From contig NZ_PEJS01000001.1 of assembly GCF_002750975.1 (NCBI RefSeq), positions 1,612,001 to 1,676,000 of the forward strand: a DNA stretch of 64,000 nt. Direction: 5' to 3'. The notes under the pieces are model-generated. The model did not search any database. It was not told where the DNA came from and saw nothing but the letters and a program-made list of their open reading frames with translations. The DNA comes from Stenotrophomonas indicatrix (lineage in GTDB: Bacteria; Pseudomonadota; Gammaproteobacteria; Xanthomonadales; Xanthomonadaceae). Shown piece by piece: positions 54,936 to 62,599 of the stretch; position 1 is the first letter of the stretch; each line of letters starts with the position of its first letter. The translations under genes were made by a program, and so were the position numbers.

Positions 54936-54975
54936 TCCTCCATCGTATCTCCACAGTTCCTCCATCGAAACCCCA
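54936..54975 (+). promoter_or_regulatory. 22-bp-spaced direct repeats, candidate response-regulator site
   Basis: TCCTCCATCG occurs at 54936-54945 and 54958-54967, a 22-bp period (two helical turns). Similarity extends to about 15 of 18 bases. This is the usual layout of OmpR-family dimer sites. It sits between the divergent regulator and smeY starts. Confidence 0.55.
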
Positions 54976-55039
54976 TCATCGCCACGCACACTGCGCGCTT
55001 CATGATTCCTCAGCCGCGTCTGCGGCACTGTGCACAGCA

Positions 55040-56188
55040 ATGAGAACCTTCAGGACTCCGGTCGCGCTGGTCGCGGCCTTCGCCTTGGCCATGACGGCCT
55101 GCTCCCGCCCCGAACCCACCGTCGAAGCCGTGCCGCGTGTCAGCGTGGTCACCGTTGGCCCGCAGGTGGTGCAGCGCGATGATGAACTACCCGGTCGGGT
55201 GGCGGCGGTGCGCACCGCGCAGATCCGTGCGCAGGTCGGCGGCATCGTGCAGCGCCGGATGTTCGAGCAGGGCGCGGAGGTGCATGCCGGAGAGCCTCTG
55301 TTCCAGATCGACCCGGCGGCGTTCCGCGCCGACGTCGATTCGGCGCTGGCTGCCCTGCAGCGCAGCGAGGCGGCACTGGGTCGCAGCCGGGTGCAGTCAC
55401 AGCGGCTGCAGGCATTGGCGGCCGCACAGGCGGTCAGCCAGCAGCACCGCGACGATGCCAGTGCCGAGCATGAGCAGGCCCGGGCAGCGGTCAACGAGGC
55501 GCGCGCGATCCTTGCGCGACGCCAGCTCGACCTGCGCTACGCCACGGTCAGTGCACCGATCGATGGCCGCATCGATCAGGCACTGGTGACCGAAGGCGCG
55601 CTGGTCGGCGTCGCCGATGCCGATCCGATGGCGGTGGTGCAGCAGATCGACCAGGTCTACGTGGACGTGCGCCAGCCTGCTTCGCAGCTGCAGTCCCTGC
55701 AGCGCAGCGCGGTGGACGGCGAGTTGCCGGTGACGATCATCGGCGCGGCGGGTACGCCGCTGCCCGAGCGCGGCCGGCTGCTGTTCTCCGGTGTCAATGT
55801 CGATGCTCGCACCGGCGATGTGATCCTGCGCATCCTGGTCGACAACCCGGAGCGGCAGTTGTTGCCGGGCATGTACGTGCGTGCGCGGGTGCCGCGTGGT
55901 GCGCCGGCCAGCGCGTTGCTGCTGCCGCAGCAGGCAGTGCTGCGCAGCGCCGGTGGCCAGGCCTATGCCTGGGTCATCGCCGCCGATGGCAAGGCGGTGA
56001 TCCGCACGCTGGAGGTGGACGGCAGCGTCAACCGGCAATGGCTGGTGCGGCACGGCCTGAAGGCCGGCGAGAAGGTGGTGGTGGAAGGCCAGGAGCGCCT
56101 GCAGGAAGGCGTGCTGGTCGATCCGCGCAACTGGCAGGTGCCGGTCGCCAGTGCCAGCGCACCGCCGACATCCGAACGCCAGGGCTGA
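55040..56188 (+). CDS. smeY: RND efflux periplasmic adaptor (SmeY-like)
   Basis: 382 residues, membrane-fusion lipoprotein with lipobox LAMTACS. Biotinyl-lipoyl halves (RTAQIRAQVGGIVQRRMFEQG and YATVSAPIDGRIDQALVTEG) flank an alpha-helical hairpin (about 90-170), followed by a beta barrel. ATG 55040 is taken from the signal peptide; the longer frame overlaps the regulator. It links the RND pump SmeZ to an outer-membrane channel that is not encoded here. The S. maltophilia SmeYZ pump is linked to aminoglycoside and other drug efflux; identity as SmeY rests on the gene layout. Confidence 0.8.
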   Translation: MRTFRTPVALVAAFALAMTACSRPEPTVEAVPRVSVVTVGPQVVQRDDELPGRVAAVRTAQIRAQVGGIVQRRMFEQGAEVHAGEPLFQIDPAAFRADVDSALAALQRSEAALGRSRVQSQRLQALAAAQAVSQQHRDDASAEHEQARAAVNEARAILARRQLDLRYATVSAPIDGRIDQALVTEGALVGVADADPMAVVQQIDQVYVDVRQPASQLQSLQRSAVDGELPVTIIGAAGTPLPERGRLLFSGVNVDARTGDVILRILVDNPERQLLPGMYVRARVPRGAPASALLLPQQAVLRSAGGQAYAWVIAADGKAVIRTLEVDGSVNRQWLVRHGLKAGEKVVVEGQERLQEGVLVDPRNWQVPVASASAPPTSERQG

Positions 56189-56209
56189 GCCCTTCCAGGA
56201 ACCCACGAC

Positions 56210-59200
56210 ATGGCCCGTTTCTTCATCGATCGCCCGGTATTTGCCTGGGTGCTGGCGATCTTCGTCATCCTGGCCGGCGTGCTGGCCATTCCGCGGCTGG
56301 CGGTCGAGCGCTACCCGGCGGTCGCACCGCCCAGCGTCAGCATCTATGCCAGCTATCCCGGCGCCAGCCCGCAGACATTGAATGATGCGGTGGTCGGCCT
56401 GATCGAGCGCGAGCTGTCCAGCGTCAAACACCTGCTGTACTTCGAATCGTCGGTGGACACCTCCGGTGAAGCGTCGATCACCGCCACCTTCAAGCCCGGC
56501 ACCGACCCTGAGCTGGCGCAGGTGGACGTGCAGAACCGGATCAAGGCGATCGAGCCGCGCCTGCCGCGCAGCGTGCGCCAGAACGGCCTGTTCGTGGAGG
56601 CGGCCGACTCGGGGTTCCTGATGCTGGTGGGCCTGCGCTCACCCGATGGCAGTGTCAGCGAAGCGGCGCTGGGCGATTTCATGGCGCGCAACATCATCGA
56701 GGAGCTGCGGCGCATTGACGGCGTCGGCCGCGTGCAGCTGTTCGGTGCCGAACAGGCGATGCGGATCTGGCTGGACCCGACCCGCCTGACCGGCTACGGC
56801 CTGACCATGGGCGATGTCGCCAGCGCGATCGAGCAGCAGAACCTTGAAATCTCGCCGGGCCGCATCGGCGATTCGCCCGGCGTTCCTGGCCAGCGCATCA
56901 CCGTGCCCTTGAGTGCCGAAGGCCAGCTGTCCACGCCCGAACAGTTCGCGGCGATCGTGCTGCGCGCCGGTGCCGATGGTTCGCGCGTGCTGCTTGGCGA
57001 CGTTGCCCGGGTCGAACTGGGCGCGCAGAGCTATGCCTGGGGTACGCGCGAAGATGGCTATCCGGCGACGGCCGCCGGCGTGCAGCTGCGCCCCGGTGCG
57101 AATGCGGTGCGTACCGCCACGGCGGTGCGCGAACGCATGGCCGACCTGCAGCCGCTGCTGCCGCAGGGTGTCGAATCCAGCATTCCGTTCGATACCGCGC
57201 CCTTCGTGAAAGTATCGATCCAGAAGGTGCTGCAGACCCTGATCGAGGCGATGCTGCTGGTGTTTGCAGTGATGTACCTGTTCCTGCAGAACTGGCGCTA
57301 TACGCTGATCCCCGCCCTGGTCGCGCCGATCGCGCTGCTGGGCACCTTCGCGGTGATGCTGGCGCTGGGGTTCTCGATCAACGTATTGACCATGTTCGGC
57401 ATGGTGCTGGCGATCGGCATCATTGTTGACGACGCGATCGTGGTGGTCGAGGGCGTGGAGCGGATCATGGCCGAAGAGGGGCTGCCGCCGCGCGAGGCCA
57501 CGATCATGGCGATGCGTGAGCTGACCGGTGCGGTGATCGGCATCACCCTGGTGCTGACGGCGGTGTTCATCCCGATGGCGCTGGCCAGTGGTTCGGTTGG
57601 TGCGATCTACCGCCAGTTCAGCGTGGCGATGTCGGTGTCCATCCTATTCTCGGCACTGCTGGCGCTGAGCCTGACCCCGGCGCTCTGCGCGACGCTGCTG
57701 CGGCAGGGCACACGTGGTCACCATGGCCGCGGCGGCGTCTTCGGTGCGTTCAACCGCGGCTTCGAGCGGATGACCGGGCGTTACCAGCAGGGCGTGGCGG
57801 CCGTACTGCGGCGCAGTGGCCGGGTGATGGGCCTGTTCGCTGCCTTGCTGGTGGCACTGCTGATCGGCCTGCATTGGTTGCCGGGTGCGTTCCTGCCGGA
57901 AGAGGACCAGGGCTATTTCATGACTTCCATCCAGCTGCCGGCCGAAGCAACCGCCGAGCGTACGCTGGCGGTGGTCGAAGCCTACGAACAGCATGTCGCC
58001 TCGCGGCCGGCGATCGCGTCCAACCAGGCCATCCTCGGCTACAGCTTTTCCGGTTCCGGCCCAAGTGCGGCGCTGACCTACACCATGTTGAAGGACTGGG
58101 GTGAACGCGGCGGCAGCACCGCATCGGACGAGGTGAAGGCGGCGCAGCAGGCCATGGCAACGGTCCCGGAAGGCGAGGTGATGAGCGTGATGCCGCCGGC
58201 CATCGACAGCCTTGGCCGTTCCTCCGGCTTCTCGCTGGCGCTGCAGGCGCGTACCGGACAGGGCCAGGCGGAGCTGCGCGCTGCCCTGCAGCAGCTGTTG
58301 AAGCTGGCAGAGGCAAGTCCGTTGCTGGCCGATGTGAATGCCGATGGCCTGCCGGCGGGCAGCAATGTACGGCTGGACATCGATCGCGCCAAGGCCGAAG
58401 CGATGGGCGTTGCGTTCACCGACATCAGTGCCACGTTGTCGGCGGCAATGGGCTCGCAGTACGTCAACGATTTTCCCAATCGCGGGCGCATGCAGCAGGT
58501 GATCATGCAGGCCGATGCGCCGTACCGGATGGAGCTGGAGGACGTGCTGAAGCTGTATGTCCGCAACAGCGAAAGCGGCATGGTGGCGCTGTCCGAACTG
58601 GTCACCCCACACTGGACCGAGGCGCCGCTGCAGCTGCAACGTTACCTGGGGTTCCCGGCATTGAATCTGTCCGGTGCACCTGCCGGCGGGGTGTCCACCG
58701 GCCAGGCGATGGTCGAGATGGAGCGCCTTGCCGAGCAGCTGCCAGCGGGTTTTGCCCTGCAGTGGACCAGCCAGTCGCTGCAGGAGCGTGAGTCGGGTGC
58801 CCAGGCGCCGTGGTTGCTGCTGCTGTCGATGCTGGTGGTGTTCCTGGTGCTGGCGGCACTGTACGAGAGCTGGTCGATCCCGCTGGCGGTGATGCTGGTG
58901 GTGCCGTTGGGCCTGCTCGGCGCTGTTGCTGCGGTGTTGCTGCGCGGGATGCCCAATGACGTGTTCTTCAAGGTCGGCATGATCACGGTGATCGGACTTT
59001 CGGCGAAGAACGCGATCCTGATCGTCGAGTTCGCCCGCCAACTGCAGCAGCAGGGACGCGGTCTGGTCGAGGCGACCATCGAAGCAGCACGCCTGCGGTT
59101 GCGACCGATCGTGATGACCTCGCTGGCGTTCGCGCTGGGCGTGGTGCCGCTGATGCTGGCCCAGGGGGCCTCAAAGGAAACGCAACAGGCCATCGGTACC

Positions 59201-59374
59201 GGCGTGTTCGGCGGCATGGTCAGTGCGACCGTGTTGGCCGTGTTCTTCGTGCCGGTGTTCTATGTGGTGGTGCAGGGGGCGCAGCAGTGGCTTGCGCAGC
59301 GCCTGCGCCGACGCCGGCCGACGCCGGGAGGGAGCGTGGATGGAAAACAGGTGGATGGAAAGCAGGAACCCTGA
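56210..59374 (+). CDS. smeZ: RND multidrug efflux transporter (SmeZ-like)
   Basis: 1054 residues, AcrB/MexB-type HAE1 pump with 12 membrane helices and two large periplasmic loops. N-terminus MARFFIDRPVFAWVLAI; helix 4 GMVLAIGIIVDDAIVVVE with the proton-relay Asp pair; helix 10 GLSAKNAILIVEFA with the relay Lys. It is 21 bases after smeY. No outer-membrane channel gene follows, unlike smeABC or smeDEF, which favours smeYZ. Proton-driven export of drugs, aminoglycosides among them, is known for S. maltophilia SmeYZ. Confidence 0.85.
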   Translation: MARFFIDRPVFAWVLAIFVILAGVLAIPRLAVERYPAVAPPSVSIYASYPGASPQTLNDAVVGLIERELSSVKHLLYFESSVDTSGEASITATFKPGTDPELAQVDVQNRIKAIEPRLPRSVRQNGLFVEAADSGFLMLVGLRSPDGSVSEAALGDFMARNIIEELRRIDGVGRVQLFGAEQAMRIWLDPTRLTGYGLTMGDVASAIEQQNLEISPGRIGDSPGVPGQRITVPLSAEGQLSTPEQFAAIVLRAGADGSRVLLGDVARVELGAQSYAWGTREDGYPATAAGVQLRPGANAVRTATAVRERMADLQPLLPQGVESSIPFDTAPFVKVSIQKVLQTLIEAMLLVFAVMYLFLQNWRYTLIPALVAPIALLGTFAVMLALGFSINVLTMFGMVLAIGIIVDDAIVVVEGVERIMAEEGLPPREATIMAMRELTGAVIGITLVLTAVFIPMALASGSVGAIYRQFSVAMSVSILFSALLALSLTPALCATLLRQGTRGHHGRGGVFGAFNRGFERMTGRYQQGVAAVLRRSGRVMGLFAALLVALLIGLHWLPGAFLPEEDQGYFMTSIQLPAEATAERTLAVVEAYEQHVASRPAIASNQAILGYSFSGSGPSAALTYTMLKDWGERGGSTASDEVKAAQQAMATVPEGEVMSVMPPAIDSLGRSSGFSLALQARTGQGQAELRAALQQLLKLAEASPLLADVNADGLPAGSNVRLDIDRAKAEAMGVAFTDISATLSAAMGSQYVNDFPNRGRMQQVIMQADAPYRMELEDVLKLYVRNSESGMVALSELVTPHWTEAPLQLQRYLGFPALNLSGAPAGGVSTGQAMVEMERLAEQLPAGFALQWTSQSLQERESGAQAPWLLLLSMLVVFLVLAALYESWSIPLAVMLVVPLGLLGAVAAVLLRGMPNDVFFKVGMITVIGLSAKNAILIVEFARQLQQQGRGLVEATIEAARLRLRPIVMTSLAFALGVVPLMLAQGASKETQQAIGTGVFGGMVSATVLAVFFVPVFYVVVQGAQQWLAQRLRRRRPTPGGSVDGKQVDGKQEP

Positions 59375-59747
59375 GGGCCTGTACGAGGCGCAGCTGCGCG
59401 TGTTGGAGCAGCAGCTGCGCGATGCGCTGCTGGACGGCGACCATGGCGCAGCCACTGCGCTGCTGTCACCGGTGTTGTTCATGATGGACGGGCAGGGCGG
59501 GCGGATGCTCGACCTGCCCTGGCTGAGGGACTGGCAGCAAGGGCATCTACAGATTCATGCGCTGCAGGCGCATGCGGTCGAGACGTTGCTGTGTGGTCGG
59601 CTGGCGTTGTTGTCCGGCGATGTTCAGCTGCATGTGCATTGGCGGGGACGCGAACACGTGCAGCGCTTGCGCCTGTTGCGCGTCTGGACAAGCGCTTCCA
59701 GTGCCAGCGGCGCGCAGCTGCTGTCGATGGCGGTGCTGGCAGGCTGA
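59340..59747 (+). CDS. small NTF2-like (SnoaL/DUF4440-type) protein
   Basis: 135 residues. AQLRVLEQQLRDALLDGDHGAATALLSPV is the typical first helix of NTF2-like proteins, followed by a beta-rich half (GRLALLSGDVQLHVHWRGREHVQRLRLLRVW). The start at 59340 lies within the last 35 bases of smeZ, with GGAG five bases before it, so translation is coupled to the pump. Whether it is an enzyme or a binding protein cannot be told. Confidence 0.65.
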   Translation: MENRWMESRNPEGLYEAQLRVLEQQLRDALLDGDHGAATALLSPVLFMMDGQGGRMLDLPWLRDWQQGHLQIHALQAHAVETLLCGRLALLSGDVQLHVHWRGREHVQRLRLLRVWTSASSASGAQLLSMAVLAG

Positions 59748-59831
59748 ACAGGGTCATGCAGCTTTCAGGCCCCCTTCTGCATGCAGGTGGTACGTTTCCC
59801 GGTTCCTGAAGTGTCGACAAGGAGTCGAGCC

Positions 59832-60536
59832 ATGCGTGTACTTCCCAGCCTGATGGCGGCTTCCCTGGGCCTGGTGTTGAGTGCCTGTCAACCGGCACAG
59901 ACGCCGGCCGCCAGCAATGCAGGCGATGCGGCCGCAACGCCTGCGCCGGTGGCCGCCGCTGCTGATGGCGGCGGCGATGGCGCCGGCAACCAAACCCTCT
60001 ATCGCTGCGGTGACCTTGATGCGCGCGCGACCTTCAACGGAGAGGACGCAGCGACGGTTGTGATTGGCGGGCGCAGTTTCGCGATGTCCTCCGAACGTGC
60101 GGCCTCCGGTGCGAAGTATGGCGACGGCAAGGGCAACAGCTTCTGGACCCGCGGCAGTGACGACGCGCTGCTCAGCCTGAAGGGCGAGGCGGACCGTGAA
60201 TGCAGCGCGGTGGAAGCGACCGAGGGCGATGGCAGTGCCGGCAACGCGGCGTTCCGTGCCACCGGCAACGAGCCGGGCTGGCTTGCCGTCGTCGACGGCG
60301 ATACGCCGGGCCTGCAGGTGGATGTGGATTACGGCGAGCGCCGCTTCACCGTCGCCAAACCGACCGAGGGTGCCGATGGCTGGGTTGGCAAGGCGGCGGA
60401 TGGCACCGACATCAAGCTGAGCTTCCAGCGCACCACCTGCCAGGACGGCATGAGTGGCGAGACATTCGAGGCCAAGGCGATGCTGGCCGTGGGCACGCGC
60501 CAGTACCACGGTTGTGGCAACTTCGGCGGCAAATAA
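59832..60536 (+). CDS. lipoprotein with MliC-like lysozyme-inhibitor domain
   Basis: 234 residues. Lipobox LSAC (cleavage before about Cys18), Ala/Pro-rich linker (20-50), then an MliC-like domain (LYRCGDLDARATFNGEDAATVVIGG ... AKYGDGKGNSFWTRG ... LSLKGE) that in relatives inhibits c-type lysozyme. The C-terminal half (FRATGNEPGWLAVV ... CQDGMSGETFEAKAML ... YHGCGNF) resembles a separate envelope-protein domain (COG3650 type). AAGGAG lies seven bases before ATG 59832. A terminator hairpin follows directly. Confidence 0.78.
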   Translation: MRVLPSLMAASLGLVLSACQPAQTPAASNAGDAAATPAPVAAAADGGGDGAGNQTLYRCGDLDARATFNGEDAATVVIGGRSFAMSSERAASGAKYGDGKGNSFWTRGSDDALLSLKGEADRECSAVEATEGDGSAGNAAFRATGNEPGWLAVVDGDTPGLQVDVDYGERRFTVAKPTEGADGWVGKAADGTDIKLSFQRTTCQDGMSGETFEAKAMLAVGTRQYHGCGNFGGK

Positions 60537-60537
60537 G

Positions 60538-60607
60538 AAAAAGGGGCGGAGCGGATTACGTTGTTTGTGCCATGAACGATGTAATCCCCTCCGTCCCCTT
60601 TTTTTTT
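60538..60607. terminator. bidirectional terminator hairpin
   Basis: A long stem with AAAAAGGGG and GGATTAC on the left pairing with GTAATCC and CCCCTTTTT on the right, with a few bulges and an about 20-base loop. A-rich on one side and T-rich on the other, it can end both the plus-strand lipoprotein and the minus-strand lipoprotein transcripts. Confidence 0.85.
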
Positions 60608-60610
60608 CCG

Positions 60611-61144
60611 TCAGCCCTCGCAGGGCTTCAGATCCAGATCGGGGGACAGGTCGTAGCGCAGGTTCACGCCGATCAACGCCTGCCGGATCGCGCAGTCGTC
60701 GCGATGGCGGGCCACCAGGTCGGCAAAGATCTTCTCTCGATCGTCGCAGAACCTGGCGATGGCGGCCTCCAGCTCGCGACGACGGGCGTCGTCGTAGGGT
60801 TCTTCGCCGGCAAAATGCTGGCAGCTGTTCTCCCGTTCGATGAAGGCCTGCACATCGGCGGGCATGTCGCAGTAGATGCGGGTGTCCTGCACGAAAGCGA
60901 CGTCGTTGGGGACGCTGCAACCGGCCGCAGCCCGCGCCTGTTGCTCCTCCTCGGGGCTACCTGCCAGCGTCGCCGCAGCATCTGCTTCATCTGCAGCCGG
61001 TGCAACCGCAGCGGCAGCGGTGTCCGCTGCGGGGGGCTGCGTCACCGCGTCCGCCGCGACGTCACCGGTGCTGTCCGCTGCCCGCGGCGAGCACGCCACG
61101 AGCAGGGACAGGAAGGCGGTCAGCGCAGCGCGATTAATCGGCAC
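60611..61144 (-). CDS. predicted lipoprotein of unknown function
   Basis: 177 residues from GTG 61144; TTG 61153 would add three residues. Lipobox LLVACS (Cys near residue 18), then an Ala-rich low-complexity linker (about 25-70) and a conserved-looking helical domain with six cysteines ([38 protein letters not shown]), which suggests disulfides. It begins inside the end of the efpL-like gene (11-base overlap), so the two are probably co-translated. No function assigned. Confidence 0.6.
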   Translation of the reverse strand: MPINRAALTAFLSLLVACSPRAADSTGDVAADAVTQPPAADTAAAAVAPAADEADAAATLAGSPEEEQQARAAAGCSVPNDVAFVQDTRIYCDMPADVQAFIERENSCQHFAGEEPYDDARRRELEAAIARFCDDREKIFADLVARHRDDCAIRQALIGVNLRYDLSPDLDLKPCEG

Positions 61145-61700
61145 GGCCGGCAAATTCGCCGGTGGCGGTGTTCACCAGCACACGCTCGCCGTTGACGATG
61201 TACTCCGGCACCATGATCTCGATGCCGGTGTTGAGCTTGGCCGGCTTCGGGCGCTTGGTGGCGGTACCGCCCTTCAGTTCCGGCGGCGTCTCGATCACTT
61301 CCAGCACCACCGAGGCCGGCAGCTGGATGGCCACCGGCTGCTCGTCGATCACCTGCACGTAGATGCCGGTCAGGCCGTCGGTGATGTAGCCGGCGTCATC
61401 GCCGATCACGTCCGCGTCCAGGGTGTAGGGGGTGTAGTCCTCGTCGTCCAGGAACACGAACGCATCGCCGTCCTTGTACGAGTAGGTGGACTGGCGGCGC
61501 AGCAGTTCGACTTCGACCAGGTTGTCGTCGGCATCGAAGCTGGCGTCGAGCTTGTTGCCGCCCGGCACGCTGTACATGATGAAGCGGAAGCGGACGTTGC
61601 CGCCGCGACCCTGCGGCGAGCTGCGCTCGATGTCGCGGATCTGGTAGACGCCGTTGTTGAACTCGACGACGTTGCCCTTCTTGATGTCGTTGGCTTTCAT
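61134..61700 (-). CDS. yeiP: elongation factor P-like protein EfpL (YeiP)
   Basis: 188 residues, three-domain EF-P fold. The sequence follows YeiP/EfpL rather than [40 protein letters not shown] and [13 protein letters not shown]. The tip loop reads SSPQGRGGN with Arg32 where EF-P has a modified Lys. It relieves ribosome stalling at proline and related stretches. ATG 61700 is the family start; the longer frame to 61919 overlaps the dehydrogenase gene. Confidence 0.92.
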   Translation of the reverse strand: MKANDIKKGNVVEFNNGVYQIRDIERSSPQGRGGNVRFRFIMYSVPGGNKLDASFDADDNLVEVELLRRQSTYSYKDGDAFVFLDDEDYTPYTLDADVIGDDAGYITDGLTGIYVQVIDEQPVAIQLPASVVLEVIETPPELKGGTATKRPKPAKLNTGIEIMVPEYIVNGERVLVNTATGEFAGRAD

Positions 61701-61749
61701 GATGATGTTGGTCGTTGGGGGAGGGCGCCGTCCCGGCGCCCGGGGGGAA

Positions 61750-62520
61750 TCACTTCGGAGCGAGCCGGGTGGCGCCGTCCAGGCGGATGGTCTCGCCGTT
61801 GATGTAGGTGTTGCCGAGGATGTGGCCGACCAGGCTGGCGAAGTCTTCCGGCTTGCCCAGGCGCGACGGGAACGGGATCGAGGCGGCCAGCGATTCCTGC
61901 ACGGCTTCGGGCATGCCATCGACCATCGGCGTCCAGAACACGCCCGGCGCGATGGTGTTGACGCGGATGCCGAAGCGCGACAGCTCGCGGGCCATCGGCA
62001 GGGTCATCGCCACCACGCCGCCCTTGGAGGCGGAGTAGGCGGCCTGGCCGATCTGGCCTTCGTAGGCGGCAACGCTGGCGGTGTTGATGATGACGCCGCG
62101 CTCGCCGTCCACGCCGGCCTCGTTGTGCTGCATGCGGTTGGCTGCGGCCTTGGCGACATTGAAGCTGCCGACCAGGTTGACCATCACCGTGCCCTGGAAC
62201 CCGGCCAGCGGCATCGGGCCTTCCTTGCCCAGCACGCGGCCAGCGCCGAGGATGCCGGCGCAATTCATGGCGACATTCAGGCCGCCGAGGAAATCGCAGG
62301 CCTGGTCGATGGCCGCCGACACGGACGCTTCATCACTGACGTTGACGTTGAAATAGCGGGCGTTGTCCTGCCCCAGCTCGGCAACAGCGGCCGCGCCCTT
62401 GGCGTCGTTGAGGTCGAACAGGGCGACCTTGCCGCCCTCGGCAACCAGGTGCTGGGCCACGGCCAGGCCGAGGCCGGAGACGCCGCCAGTGATCACGGCA
62501 CGTACGGAAGACAGCTGCAT
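61750..62520 (-). CDS. short-chain dehydrogenase (3-hydroxyacyl-CoA dehydrogenase type II-like)
   Basis: 256 residues, NAD(P)-binding Rossmann fold. Cofactor motif [12 protein letters not shown], catalytic Ser in [11 protein letters not shown] and YSASK (Tyr and Lys). It resembles the type II 3-hydroxyacyl-CoA dehydrogenases that act in branched or fatty acyl-CoA oxidation; the substrate is inferred from family only. Start ATG 62520. Same strand as efpL, 49 bases upstream of it. Confidence 0.82.
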   Translation of the reverse strand: MQLSSVRAVITGGVSGLGLAVAQHLVAEGGKVALFDLNDAKGAAAVAELGQDNARYFNVNVSDEASVSAAIDQACDFLGGLNVAMNCAGILGAGRVLGKEGPMPLAGFQGTVMVNLVGSFNVAKAAANRMQHNEAGVDGERGVIINTASVAAYEGQIGQAAYSASKGGVVAMTLPMARELSRFGIRVNTIAPGVFWTPMVDGMPEAVQESLAASIPFPSRLGKPEDFASLVGHILGNTYINGETIRLDGATRLAPK

Positions 62521-62599
62521 TGCACGGTCCTGCAGGTTCAAGAACCGCCGATTCTAACGGAAGCGACGGCAGCCGCCGTTGTGCACTGCGCCGCCGGCC

